A DNA stretch of 64,000 nucleotides from Micromonospora sp. FIMYZ51. Its GTDB lineage: Bacteria > Actinomycetota > Actinomycetes > Mycobacteriales > Micromonosporaceae. Numbering within the stretch: position 1 is the first letter of the stretch; every line of letters begins with the position of its first letter. The stretch lies in the NCBI RefSeq assembly GCF_038246755.1, contig NZ_CP134706.1, forward strand, positions 4,650,001 to 4,714,000. Reading direction: 5' to 3'. Shown here one piece after another: positions 1 to 8,704 of the stretch. Made by a program: the position numbers and the translations under genes. Under the pieces are notes generated by a model that worked only from the letters and a program-made list of their open reading frames with translations, made no database searches and was not told the DNA's origin.

Positions 1-9
1 GGTGACGCC

Positions 10-2763
10 GTGAACCGGTGGCTGACCCGCCGGTGGCCGGCACCGCACTGGCCCAGCGTCCGCGGCCGTGGCCGTACCGACGCCGGACCGTTGCTGCTCA
101 CCGCCGCCGTCATCGCCGCCGTCGCGCTGCTCGCCGGGGCCGTGCCGGCGCTGCTACGTGCCGCCGCCGACAACGCCGTCCAGGACACGATCCGCCGCGC
201 CGGCCACGGCTCGAACGTCCTCGTCCACGCCAACTGGGAACGCGACGACGGCCCGACCGGCGGGCGGATCCGGATATCCCGCCTCGCCGAGGACGTCGAA
301 GACTTCCGCGCCCGGGCGGTGCACGCACTCGGGCCCGACCTGGACGCCGCGCTGCTCCCGCCCATCGCCGTGGTCAACGGCCCGATCCTCAGCATCACCG
401 ACGGCAGCGTGCCGCGTACCTTCCAGCTCACCTACCTGGCCGGTGACCTTGGCGGCCCGGAGTTGACCTGGATCGCCGGCAGCGCGCCCGGCCCCACGAT
501 CCCCGAACCGTCCATCGAGATCCCCGCCGACGGACCGCCCTGGCCGGTGCAGGTCGGCCTCTCCGAGGCGGACGCCGCCGCACTCGACCTCGGCCCCGGC
601 GATCGGATCCCGGTCCAGGACGGCCAGGGCCGCGACAAAGACGTCCGGATCAGCGGGATCTACCGACCCGCGGACAGCGCCGACCCCGCCTGGCGACTCG
701 CCCCGGCGCTACTGCGCCCCGTGCCCGGCGCCGACGGCGTGGGCACCACCCGGTTCGCCGGCCTGCTGTCGGGCGAGTCGCTGCCGGACGCCCGGCTCGC
801 CTTCGACGAGGACCAACTGCGGCGCACCGTCCACTTCGCTCCCGAACCCGACGCGCTCACCTGGGACGCCACCGCGACGCTCGCCAGCCAGGTGGTCAAG
901 CTCAAGGCAACCTCCGGCTCATCAGGCGTCCGCGACCAGTCCCTGAAGTGGGAATCGCAGCTCGACACCGTCCTGCGCGCCGCCCGTACCCAGATCAGCG
1001 CCGCGTCCGCACAGGCCGCCGTCCTGCTCGCCGGGGTCCTGACGGCCACGGTACTGGTCCTGCTGCTCGCCGCCGACCTGCTGGTCCGTCGCCGAACTCC
1101 GGCGCTGAGCGCCGCCCGGCAGCGTGGTGCGGCGCTACCCGACCTCGGTGCGGAACTGCTCATCGAGTCCATCGTGGTGTCGCTGTCGGCCGCTGCCGTC
1201 GGGCTCGCGCTCGCCCGCGCGGTAGCTCCGGGCGTCTGCTGGGCCTGGACCGTTCCCGTGGTCCTGGCCGGTGCCGTCGCCGGGCCGGCGTTCGGCACCC
1301 TCGCCGCGGCCCGCGCCAGCCGCGACCGGCGCCAACCCGCCAACCCGGCCGCGCGGCGCTGGATCCTGGCCACCGGCCAGCTGCGCCGCGCCGCCGTGGA
1401 GGCCGCTGTTCTGATCGCCGCGGTGGCTGCCTTCGCCACCCTGCACCAGCGCGGGCTGCTGCCCGCCGACGGCGACACCGGTGAGCTGACCGGCGACCTG
1501 CTCCTACCGATCAGCGCCGTCGCACTGGGCGTGCTCGCCGGCGCGCTCGTCCTGCTGCGGCTGCTGCCCGTCGGGGTGCGGATCGCGCTCCGACAGGCCC
1601 TGCGCTCACGCCGCTCGCTTGCCGTGTTCGGCGCCGCCCGGGCCGTCGCAACGGCCGGACGCGTGCTGCCGCTGCTGGTTCTGGTCAGCGCCACGGCGCT
1701 CGTGTCGTTCGCGCTTGTCGTCGGCACCACCATCGCCCGGGGTCTGGCCGACGGCGCGTGGAACAGCGTCGGCGCCGACGCCCGCCTCGACGTCAGCACC
1801 GACGCCGAGGCCGCGACGCCCGCGCTCGCCGAGCGCATCGCCGCCGCGCCCGGGGTAGGACAGGTCGTCGTCGGGCAGGTGACCGACTCGGCGCGCGTCT
1901 TCACCGAATCGACACTGCTCACTCCGCGCCTGGTCGTCGTGGACGCCGCCGCGTTCCAGCGCCTGCTGGCCACCACCCCGCTGCCCGACGCGCCGGCGCT
2001 GGCCCGGCTCACGGCACCCGGTCCTGGTCCCGTGGCCGTTCCCGCGCTGGTCCGATCGAGCGACGGCGACCTGCGGACCGGCACGCGGCTACAGCTGACC
2101 CGGGACGGCGCCCCGGCGATCCGTCTCACCGTGGTCGGTACCGCTCCCGCCGTTGGTGGCGCCAGCGATGTCGTCATCGTGGACGCCGCGGCCCTCGCCG
2201 ACGCAGGGCTGCCCGCCGTTCCCAATACCGTCTGGGTGACCGGCCCCGGCGCGGCGCGGGCCGTGTCGAACAGCGGCGTCGCCGCCGACGTCGTGCTGCG
2301 CGCGGACGTCCTGCGGGCACAGCGAGTGGCTCCGCTGACCGCAGGGATACTACGGCTGGCGTGGACGGCCGCCGTGGTGTTGCTGGCGCTGGGGCTGCTC
2401 GGCCTCACGCTCGCCGCCGCCGCCGGTGCGTCGGAGCGGTGGCAGACCCTGACCCGGCTGCGGACCCTCGGCCTGCGGCGCCGCGACGTCCGCTGGGTCG
2501 CTGCCGGCGAGCTGCTGCCGCCGGTCGTGGTCGCCGCGATGTGCGGCCCGCTGCTCGGGGCCCTGCTCGCCCGCCTGACGCTCGGCCCGCTCGAGCTACG
2601 GCTGCTCACCGGTCAAGCCGCCGAGCCGGCGGTGGTTCTGCCGTGGTGGCTGCTCGCCCTGGTGAGCGTGGCGCTGCTGGGGGCGGCTGCGACGGTCGTA
2701 CCTGTCGAGTCGGCGTTGCGCCGCCGCGACCGGCTGAGCGAGGTACTCCGCGCCGGTGAGTGA
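10..2763 (+). CDS. FtsX-like ABC transporter permease
   Basis: This 917-residue membrane protein looks like the permease half of an MacB/FtsX-type ABC exporter. A membrane anchor sits at about residues 28-50 and is followed by a large extracytoplasmic domain. A first FtsX-like block of membrane segments lies at about 330-560. A second extracytoplasmic domain and a C-terminal FtsX block (about 780-900) end in an RRRDRLSEVLRAGE-type tail typical of these permeases. The GTG start at the window edge is used because the frame is open from there; its ATPase partner would lie upstream, outside the window. Substrate is unknown (lipoprotein, lipid or peptide export are the usual roles). Coding identity is clear, the substrate is not. 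Confidence 0.85.
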   Translation: MNRWLTRRWPAPHWPSVRGRGRTDAGPLLLTAAVIAAVALLAGAVPALLRAAADNAVQDTIRRAGHGSNVLVHANWERDDGPTGGRIRISRLAEDVEDFRARAVHALGPDLDAALLPPIAVVNGPILSITDGSVPRTFQLTYLAGDLGGPELTWIAGSAPGPTIPEPSIEIPADGPPWPVQVGLSEADAAALDLGPGDRIPVQDGQGRDKDVRISGIYRPADSADPAWRLAPALLRPVPGADGVGTTRFAGLLSGESLPDARLAFDEDQLRRTVHFAPEPDALTWDATATLASQVVKLKATSGSSGVRDQSLKWESQLDTVLRAARTQISAASAQAAVLLAGVLTATVLVLLLAADLLVRRRTPALSAARQRGAALPDLGAELLIESIVVSLSAAAVGLALARAVAPGVCWAWTVPVVLAGAVAGPAFGTLAAARASRDRRQPANPAARRWILATGQLRRAAVEAAVLIAAVAAFATLHQRGLLPADGDTGELTGDLLLPISAVALGVLAGALVLLRLLPVGVRIALRQALRSRRSLAVFGAARAVATAGRVLPLLVLVSATALVSFALVVGTTIARGLADGAWNSVGADARLDVSTDAEAATPALAERIAAAPGVGQVVVGQVTDSARVFTESTLLTPRLVVVDAAAFQRLLATTPLPDAPALARLTAPGPGPVAVPALVRSSDGDLRTGTRLQLTRDGAPAIRLTVVGTAPAVGGASDVVIVDAAALADAGLPAVPNTVWVTGPGAARAVSNSGVAADVVLRADVLRAQRVAPLTAGILRLAWTAAVVLLALGLLGLTLAAAAGASERWQTLTRLRTLGLRRRDVRWVAAGELLPPVVVAAMCGPLLGALLARLTLGPLELRLLTGQAAEPAVVLPWWLLALVSVALLGAAATVVPVESALRRRDRLSEVLRAGE

Positions 2764-2766
2764 CCG

Positions 2767-2808
2767 GCTCGGGCTCGCGCTCGCGCTCGCGCTCGCGCTC
2801 GGGCTCAC
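2767..2808. repeat. GCTCGC hexanucleotide tandem repeat
   Basis: Seven consecutive hexamers follow directly on the stop codon of the FtsX-like gene: GCTCGG, four copies of GCTCGC, GCTCGG, GCTCAC. It lies in the short gap between two convergent genes. No protein is supported in it; the arginine/serine/glutamate ORFs across it are repeat artefacts. Confidence 0.9.
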
Positions 2809-2917
2809 CTACGGCCATCGGGCAGGCTGGCGCCCTCGTCGGTCCGGTCGAGAATCCCGCTGGGTGGCTTTGACCCCTGTCGCGCTAGCGAACCGCCGCC
2901 GATGCCTGCCACAGCAA

Positions 2918-3739
2918 TCAGTGACCTCGGTCCCGACGGAGGAAGGACGACAGCAGTTGCCTGAACTCGTGCGGGTGCTCGATCGCCGGCACGTGCCCGC
3001 ATCGGCCGAACACGTGCAGACGGACATCGGCCAGGTGTTCGAGCAGGGGCACGGCCGCCGTCCCGAGCGGAGTGACTCGGTCCTCGGCGCCGTGCACGAG
3101 CAGCACGGGCGCGCGGATCGCTGCAAGCGTCTGCGCCGAGAGGGTGAGCCCGTCGGCCCACCGCGCCCTCGGTGGCGGGAACAACGACGCGAACGCGACC
3201 GCCCCCGCTCGCATCGCAGCGGCACGGGCATCAACGGCTGAATCGGTCACGAGTGTCTGGTCGAAGACGAGGCGATTCAGCATGTCCCGTGCGCCGAGCG
3301 GGCCGGCGGGGGCGGCCCAGATCGCGTCGAGGTCGGCGGAGAGCGGCGCTCCGGGGGCACCCATCGTCGAGACCGCCACAACACGGGTGACCTGCTGGGG
3401 GCGCGTGGCCGCCAACGACAGCGCCACGGCACCGCCCATGGAGTGGCCCACCACGGCGTAGTGCTCGATACCGAGAGCAGCCATCAGGCCGGCGGCCTGC
3501 TCCGTCCACAGCCGGAGCCCACCGGTGGAGCCCGCCGGGACAGGCGTACGGCCGAACCCCGCCTGGTCAGGAGCCACCAGGTGCCAGGACGCGCCAAGCG
3601 CCTGCACTGTGGTTGCCCAGGCTCCGGACCCGGTCGTGCCGGGTCCGGAGCCGTGCAGCATCAGCACCGTGGGCCCGGTGCCGCTTTCCAGGACGTGGAC
3701 GGGGGAGCCGTCGACTGTGACGGTCCGAAGTGCGGTCAC
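2918..3739 (-). CDS. alpha/beta hydrolase, meta-cleavage-product hydrolase type
   Basis: This 273-residue hydrolase has the HGSGPGTTG oxyanion region near residues 29-37 that is typical of the BphD/HsaD branch. The nucleophile elbow GHSMGG is near 98-103, and the catalytic His is in GRCGHVPAIEHP near the C-terminus. It starts 19 nt after the DJ-1/PfpI gene on the same strand, so the two are probably one transcript under the GntR-type regulator at 4417-5160. BphD relatives cut C-C bonds of ring-cleavage products, but many members are esterases or lactonases. Given the nearby 4-hydroxybutyrate-type enzymes, a lactone or ester substrate is plausible (inference). Confidence 0.85.
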   Translation of the reverse strand: MTALRTVTVDGSPVHVLESGTGPTVLMLHGSGPGTTGSGAWATTVQALGASWHLVAPDQAGFGRTPVPAGSTGGLRLWTEQAAGLMAALGIEHYAVVGHSMGGAVALSLAATRPQQVTRVVAVSTMGAPGAPLSADLDAIWAAPAGPLGARDMLNRLVFDQTLVTDSAVDARAAAMRAGAVAFASLFPPPRARWADGLTLSAQTLAAIRAPVLLVHGAEDRVTPLGTAAVPLLEHLADVRLHVFGRCGHVPAIEHPHEFRQLLSSFLRRDRGH

Positions 3740-3758
3740 CGGGGCACGTCAGGTGTAC

Positions 3759-4328
3759 TCAGGCCGACGCGGGGCCGACGGACTTCGAGAACAGCTCCAT
3801 CATCGCCCTGCCGAACTGCGGCATGTCGGGCCACCCCCGGCAGGAGACGAGGTTGCCGTCCACCACGTCGGGGGCGTCGATGACAGTCGCGCCCGCGTTC
3901 TCCATGTCACCGGTGATGGGCGGGAAGCAGGCCGTCTTTCGACCCTTCAGCAGCCCGTACACCGCTGGCACCTGCGCGCCGTGGCACACCAGCGCGACGG
4001 GGAGGTTGCGGGCGAAGAAGTGCTCGGTGATGCGCCGGACGTCGGCGTCGACCCGGATCCACTCGGGGGCCCGTCCGCCGGGGATGATGAGGGCGTCATA
4101 GCGCTCGACGTCGACCTCGGCCCAGGGCACGTCGACCGGCAGCTTCCGGCCGTTCTTCTCCACGTAGGCGTCGGAGTTGGGGTCGAACTCGTGGATGACC
4201 AGCTGCACGTCGCGCGTCGTCCGGGACGAGACGTCGACGTCCCAGCCGCCCTCCTGCACGCGATAGTAGGGGTACATGGTGTCGAGTTCCTCGGCGGCGT
4301 CGCCGGTCAGGAGCAGCGCTCTGGGCAC
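3759..4328 (-). CDS. DJ-1/PfpI family protein
   Basis: This is a 189-residue single-domain protein of the DJ-1/PfpI superfamily. The nucleophile Cys lies in the strand-turn motif LVCHGAQ at about residues 112-118. The family Glu/Gly region is seen as ALIIPGGRAPEW near 78-89. Members act as glyoxalase III, deglycases, proteases or chaperones; the exact activity cannot be read from sequence. It is first in a two-gene minus-strand unit with the alpha/beta hydrolase. A candidate GntR operator lies 36-47 nt upstream of its ATG, which suggests co-regulation with the transporter operon on the other side of the regulator. A role in handling reactive aldehydes made by the neighbouring pathway is an inference. 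Confidence 0.85.
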   Translation of the reverse strand: MPRALLLTGDAAEELDTMYPYYRVQEGGWDVDVSSRTTRDVQLVIHEFDPNSDAYVEKNGRKLPVDVPWAEVDVERYDALIIPGGRAPEWIRVDADVRRITEHFFARNLPVALVCHGAQVPAVYGLLKGRKTACFPPITGDMENAGATVIDAPDVVDGNLVSCRGWPDMPQFGRAMMELFSKSVGPASA

Positions 4329-4363
4329 CTGCTTCTCCTCGCATCTGGGGACGGGCGAGATAG

Positions 4364-4375
4364 ATCCAATACGAT
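4364..4375. promoter_or_regulatory. candidate GntR/FCD operator 1
   Basis: On the minus strand this reads ATCGTATTGGAT, close to the palindromic ATCGTATACGAT pattern common for FCD-type GntR proteins. A second copy, ATCGTATAGGAA, lies at 5242-5253 upstream of the transporter operon. With the flanking bases the two copies share 12 of 13 positions. Its position just upstream of the DJ-1 gene start fits repression of that unit. Confidence 0.55.
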
Positions 4376-4416
4376 CCGATCCGATCGGTTCAGCATTCCT
4401 CGACCCGGTCCGCCCG

Positions 4417-5160
4417 TCAAGCCTCTACTGCCACTGCGTCCGCGTCCTTGAGCTCGTCGAACAATCGCCGGAAACGCTCGCCGGACCGCAGGATGTGCCG
4501 ACGCATCGCGTACGCGGCGGCGTCGGGGTCGCGCGCGGCGATCGCGGCCACCACTTCCTCGTGCTCGGCCATGGCCAGGTGGGTGACCTGGGCGTCGTGG
4601 TGCAGCCGGAAGAGGTGCACGTGACTGTGCAGGCGAGCGAGCGCTTCCCGGATGACCTGGTTCTCCGCACTCTGGGCGACGAGATCGTGAAAAGCGGCGT
4701 CGCGTAGACCGAAGGCGCCATAGGCCGCGGGCCCGTTGCCCCCTTCCAACTCCGCCATCTCCCCCAGCATTCGTCGCAGACCGGCCACCTGCGCCAGGGA
4801 GGCGCGTTCGGCGGATCTGCGCGCCGCCGCCGGTTCGAGGAGCAGGCGGACCTCAAGCATGTCTTCGAACCGATGACGGGTGATTTGAGGAGGAATGCGG
4901 TAGCCGGCATGGGGCACCCGCACGACCAGACCCTCGGCCTCCATGCGGTTGAGCGCGTCCCGGATCGGCGTCTGCGAGACCCCCAACTCTCGCGCCAGGA
5001 CGTCGATCGTGACCCGGGAGCCAGGCTCGATCCGTAGCGACATCAGCTGTCCGAGCAGCGTGTCGTACACCTCGTCGGCAAGCCGGCCGCCAGCTCTTCC
5101 CGACGACGTTCCGCCCGTCACGACCCTGCGGCCCCGCGCGCTCATCGCTTCGTCGTCCAT
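4417..5160 (-). CDS. GntR family transcriptional regulator (FCD/FadR subfamily)
   Basis: This 247-residue regulator has a winged helix at about residues 28-92 (ELGVSQTPIRDALNRMEAEGLV recognition region). It is followed by an all-helical FCD ligand-binding domain, with metal-ligand-type residues spread through RFEDMLEVRLLLEP, FHDLV and the H-x-x-H-rich segment near 190-220. The open frame extends upstream to 5370, but the ATG at 5160 is preferred because an AGGAAGGA ribosome-binding site lies about 13 nt before it and the upstream part is low-quality sequence. FCD regulators usually sense small organic acids. It sits between the two gene groups that carry the matching operator-like sites and probably controls both. 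Confidence 0.88.
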   Translation of the reverse strand: MDDEAMSARGRRVVTGGTSSGRAGGRLADEVYDTLLGQLMSLRIEPGSRVTIDVLARELGVSQTPIRDALNRMEAEGLVVRVPHAGYRIPPQITRHRFEDMLEVRLLLEPAAARRSAERASLAQVAGLRRMLGEMAELEGGNGPAAYGAFGLRDAAFHDLVAQSAENQVIREALARLHSHVHLFRLHHDAQVTHLAMAEHEEVVAAIAARDPDAAAYAMRRHILRSGERFRRLFDELKDADAVAVEA

Positions 5161-5241
5161 CGTGACCTGAGGTCCTTCCTTGCGCCTCGGGACGCCTATT
5201 GACATCAGTCGCTGCACTGCGACATGCTGACGCCCCACTGG

Positions 5242-5253
5242 ATCGTATAGGAA
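5242..5253. promoter_or_regulatory. candidate GntR/FCD operator 2
   Basis: The plus strand reads ATCGTATAGGAA, matching operator 1 at 4364-4375 read on the other strand (ATCGTATTGGAT). It lies between the divergent regulator gene and the transporter operon, about 160 nt before the lipoprotein start at 5413, a suitable place for control of both. Confidence 0.55.
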
Positions 5254-5412
5254 ATGCGGCGGATGATCGCCCTCCTGCGCCAGATCGCAGCGCGCCCGGT
5301 CCGCGGGTCGGCCTCCGCGACAGCCCGGCAACACGCCTGGACAACCAAGCAACCAACCGGCGAGGCACATAGCGAGGCCCTAGAAGTCCGAACCCAGAAG
5401 GCAGGCAGGAAC

Positions 5413-6846
5413 ATGCGGCATTCAAAGCGAATGGGACGATCGTCCGCTCCCGGGCGAAAGGCACAGCTGGCGACGGCGGCCATGCTGCTGGTGGCCACGA
5501 CCGCAGCGGCGTGCGGCGATGGCCAGGACGACGGCGCGCAGGCGAGCGCCCCCAAGGCACCGGCGACCGTCCCGGAGCTCACCACGGACCCGCTGACCCT
5601 CAGCTTCATCTGGTTCGACTGGCCCCCCGCCCAGGCACTTGAGGACTTTGCGAACGCGGAGTACAAGAAAGAGCGGCCGAACGCGACCATCAAGGTCAAC
5701 ACCGTGCCGAACGCGAACTGGCACGACGCCATGTTCACCCAGTTCGCCGCGCGCAAGACCGACTTCGACATCGCGATCCTGGACTCGCAACACATCGGCG
5801 AGGCCGTGACCAACGGCAACATCCTCGACATCACCGACTTCGTCAAGAACAACATCGACGTCGCGGCCTACAACCCGTACCTGCTGGCGGCCTACGGCCA
5901 GTTCCCGCAGGCGGAGACCGGCAAGCGCGACGAAAACGCCAGCCTGTACGGACTGCCGCTGCTCGGCGACACCTGGACGATGATCTACCGCAAGGACCTG
6001 ATCGGCGACCAGCCGCCGCAGACCTGGGACGAAATGATCTCAGTCGCCGAGAAATGCCAGGCGGACCATCCTGGCGTCAGCGGGCTGGCTTTCCACCAGG
6101 CCAACGGCTCCGACGCCGCGGCCGTAACCTACAACACGGTAAACGGCGTCTACGGCGGCAACCTCTGGGACCCCAAGACGCGCAAGATCGACGGCGTTCT
6201 CAACGACGCTGCCGGCCAGGAGGCGATGGACGTCCTGGTCAACAAGATGAAGCCACTCACCGCCAAGGGCTCCGGCAACTGGTTCATCGACGAGGTGAAC
6301 GCGGCGGTCGCCCAGGGCAAGGCATGCATCGCGTTCAACTGGATCGCCGCGAGCGGCGGCCTGCTCGATCCGAAGCAGTCGACGCTCGGCACCACGCGGG
6401 AGCAGATTCTCGACAAGCTGGGTTTCGCCACCCTGCCGACCCAGAAGACAAACCTGGTCCCGCTCGGCGGCATGGGAATGCACGTGTCGGCCTACTCCGC
6501 CAAGGAGAACCAGGCGGAGGCCCTGAACTTCATGAAGTGGTTCGAGCGGGCTGACATCCAGAAGAAGTGGGCCGCGGCTGGTGGTGTGCCATCGCGTACC
6601 GACGCCCTGGAGTCGCCCGAGTTCCTCAATGCCGGGCCGTTCAACCAGGTGTACACCGACTCGGTGCCGCGGATGCGGGACATGTGGAACGTGCCCGAGT
6701 ACGCACGCCTCGTCGACATCGAGAACACCAACGTGAACGCCGCCCTCAACGGCGCGAAGAATCCGAAGCAGGCGCTCGACGACATCGCCCGGGAGCAGCA
6801 GAGCGTGCTCGACTCCAGCAGCCGCAAGGGTGGCGGCGGACTGTGA
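5413..6846 (+). CDS. ABC transporter substrate-binding lipoprotein (sugar/polyol type)
   Basis: This 477-residue extracytoplasmic solute-binding protein belongs to the family-1 (MalE/UgpB-like) group. The ATG at 5413 is preferred over the upstream in-frame ATG at 5254: GGCAGGA precedes it and the protein then opens with basic residues, a hydrophobic stretch and a lipobox-like ATTAAAC ending at Cys34. The mature part has the usual two-lobe signature, including WFDW, an LDSQHIGEAV stretch and a KWFERADIQKKW C-terminal segment. It is the first gene of a seven-gene operon of permeases, ATPases and two dehydrogenases. The ligand is not readable; the enzymes suggest a hydroxy acid or polyol. Confidence 0.88.
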   Translation: MRHSKRMGRSSAPGRKAQLATAAMLLVATTAAACGDGQDDGAQASAPKAPATVPELTTDPLTLSFIWFDWPPAQALEDFANAEYKKERPNATIKVNTVPNANWHDAMFTQFAARKTDFDIAILDSQHIGEAVTNGNILDITDFVKNNIDVAAYNPYLLAAYGQFPQAETGKRDENASLYGLPLLGDTWTMIYRKDLIGDQPPQTWDEMISVAEKCQADHPGVSGLAFHQANGSDAAAVTYNTVNGVYGGNLWDPKTRKIDGVLNDAAGQEAMDVLVNKMKPLTAKGSGNWFIDEVNAAVAQGKACIAFNWIAASGGLLDPKQSTLGTTREQILDKLGFATLPTQKTNLVPLGGMGMHVSAYSAKENQAEALNFMKWFERADIQKKWAAAGGVPSRTDALESPEFLNAGPFNQVYTDSVPRMRDMWNVPEYARLVDIENTNVNAALNGAKNPKQALDDIAREQQSVLDSSSRKGGGGL

Positions 6847-7793
6847 GTGACCCCGTACCGCTGACGACCGATCGCCCCGGGCAGGTGGCGGCTGCGATGC
6901 CACCTGCACCGGGGCGGTCCCGCCGGCTGAGCGACCGCGGACTCGCCGCCGCCTTCATCTCCCCCGCGCTGCTGCTGTTGCTCGCGATGTCGGTGTTCCC
7001 GTTGCTGTGGGCGCTGTACCTGTCCTTCACCAACTACTCGGCCACCCGCGGCGGGCCCGCCGAATTCGTCGGGTTCGCGAACTACACCGCCATCCTGACG
7101 TCGGCGCAGGTGCACCAGCGGGCCTTGACGACGTTGATCTACGTGGTCGGCGCGGTCGCCCTGCAAACCGTGCTCGGTTTCGGCATCGCCTACCTGATCT
7201 CACGGCGTACGCACGGGCGAGGACTGCTGACCACTCTGTTCCTGGTCCCGATGATGTTGTCGCCGGTCGTGGTCGGGTTGTTCTGGCGGTTCATGCTCGA
7301 CGCGCAGTTCGGCGTGATCAACAGCATGCTCGGCTCGCTCGGTCTGGGGCAGGTGGAGTGGCTCACCCGGCAGCGAACGGCCCTGATCTCCCTGATCGTG
7401 GTCGACACCTGGCAATGGACGCCGTTCATCATGCTCATCGCACTTGCCGGGCTCACCGCGGTGCCCAAGTACCTGTACGAGGCCGCCTCGATCGACCGGG
7501 CGTCCGAGTGGTTCCGGTTCCGCACCATCACCCTTCCGCTGGTGTGGCCGCTGCTCCTCATTGCCGTGTTGTTCCGGGCCATCGAGGCCTTTCGGCTGTT
7601 CGACCTCGTCTACATCCTCACCAACGGAGGTCCGGGCGTCTCCACCGAGACGTTGTCGTTCCACGTCTACAAGGTCGCGTTCCTGGGCTTCAACACCGGA
7701 ACCGCCTCGGCGTACGGGATCCTCATGGTCGTCGTCGTCATCGTCCTCACGCAGCTCTACCTGCGCTACCTGAACAAGCTCAAGGAGGGCTGA
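6843..7793 (+). CDS. ABC transporter permease (MalF/UgpA type)
   Basis: This 316-residue inner-membrane permease has six predicted membrane segments. The EAA loop is seen as YEAASIDRASEWFRFRTITLPLVWP at about residues 215-238, the contact site for the ATPase. The GTG at 6843 overlaps the stop of the binding protein as GTGA and gives a normal family length; the longer open frame from 6567 only runs antisense-like through the preceding gene. It pairs with the next permease as the heterodimeric membrane channel. Confidence 0.9.
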   Translation: MSDPVPLTTDRPGQVAAAMPPAPGRSRRLSDRGLAAAFISPALLLLLAMSVFPLLWALYLSFTNYSATRGGPAEFVGFANYTAILTSAQVHQRALTTLIYVVGAVALQTVLGFGIAYLISRRTHGRGLLTTLFLVPMMLSPVVVGLFWRFMLDAQFGVINSMLGSLGLGQVEWLTRQRTALISLIVVDTWQWTPFIMLIALAGLTAVPKYLYEAASIDRASEWFRFRTITLPLVWPLLLIAVLFRAIEAFRLFDLVYILTNGGPGVSTETLSFHVYKVAFLGFNTGTASAYGILMVVVVIVLTQLYLRYLNKLKEG

Positions 7794-8704
7794 TGGCCGT
7801 CTCCGTCGACGAGGCCGTGTCCGCAGGTCCGGCCGGGGATCGCAGGCCCACCGTGCGCCGCCGGGGCGGCCGGGGCCGCGCCATGCTGGAGATCGCGCTG
7901 CTGACCGTGCTGGCCGTCGTGATGCTCTTCCCGGTGCTGTGGATGATCGAGACATCCATCAAGGAAAACCGGGACGTCTACGCGATCCCCGCCGAGTTCA
8001 TCGGCTTCACGGTCACCATGGAGCACTTCAAGGACGTGTTCGTCGGTCCCGACGGTGGTCGCTCGGCCTTGTCCGTCGCGTTCCTCAACTCCGCTCTGGT
8101 CGCCGGGCTCTCCACCGTGCTGGCCACCCTGCTGGGGGTCCCGGCGGCCTGGGCCTACTCACGCTTCGCGGTGAAGGCCAAGAAGGACCAACTGTTCTTC
8201 ATCCTGTCCACCCGTTTCATGCCGCCCGTGGTGGTCGTGATTCCGATCTTCCTCATGTACCGCCAGATCGGACTCATCGACAGCAAACTCGGCCTGATCC
8301 TCATCTACACCGCGTACAACCTCCCGTTCACGATCTGGATGATGAAGGGTTTCGTCGACGAGGTGCCTGCGGAGTACGAGGATGCCGCCATGCTCGACGG
8401 CTACACCCGTTTGCAGGCGTTCCGACGATTCACCCTTCCCCTGCTCGTGCCCGGCATCGCCGCGACGGCGGTCTTCGCACTCATCTTCTCGTGGAACGAG
8501 TTCGTGTTCGCCATCTTCCTCACCTCCAGCGACAGCGTGCGGACGGCCCCACCCGCCATCGCCGGGCTCATCGGGGGCACCACGACGGACTGGGGCCTGG
8601 TGGGCGCCGCCTCCGTGGTGTTCGCCCTACCGGTGCTCGTCTTCGCCTACCTGGTGCGCAAGCACCTCGTCGCCGGTGTGACGCTCGGGGCGGTGCGACG
8701 CTGA
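7793..8704 (+). CDS. ABC transporter permease (MalG/UgpE type)
   Basis: This 303-residue permease has six membrane segments. The EAA motif YEDAAMLDGYTRLQAFRRFTLPL is at about residues 195-217. Its ATG overlaps the stop of the previous permease by one base (TGATG), so translation is coupled. Length and order (binding protein, two permeases) are those of CUT1-type carbohydrate or polyol importers. Confidence 0.9.
   Translation: MAVSVDEAVSAGPAGDRRPTVRRRGGRGRAMLEIALLTVLAVVMLFPVLWMIETSIKENRDVYAIPAEFIGFTVTMEHFKDVFVGPDGGRSALSVAFLNSALVAGLSTVLATLLGVPAAWAYSRFAVKAKKDQLFFILSTRFMPPVVVVIPIFLMYRQIGLIDSKLGLILIYTAYNLPFTIWMMKGFVDEVPAEYEDAAMLDGYTRLQAFRRFTLPLLVPGIAATAVFALIFSWNEFVFAIFLTSSDSVRTAPPAIAGLIGGTTTDWGLVGAASVVFALPVLVFAYLVRKHLVAGVTLGAVRR

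Noticed and set aside
660..2609. 649-codon minus-strand open frame opposite the FtsX-like gene
   Set aside because: Ser/Arg/Thr/Ala-rich composition typical of the antisense frame of a high-GC gene; no motif or ribosome-binding site.
2596..2818. SASASAS/EREREREP ORFs on the minus strand
   Set aside because: Artefacts of the GCTCGC hexamer repeat.
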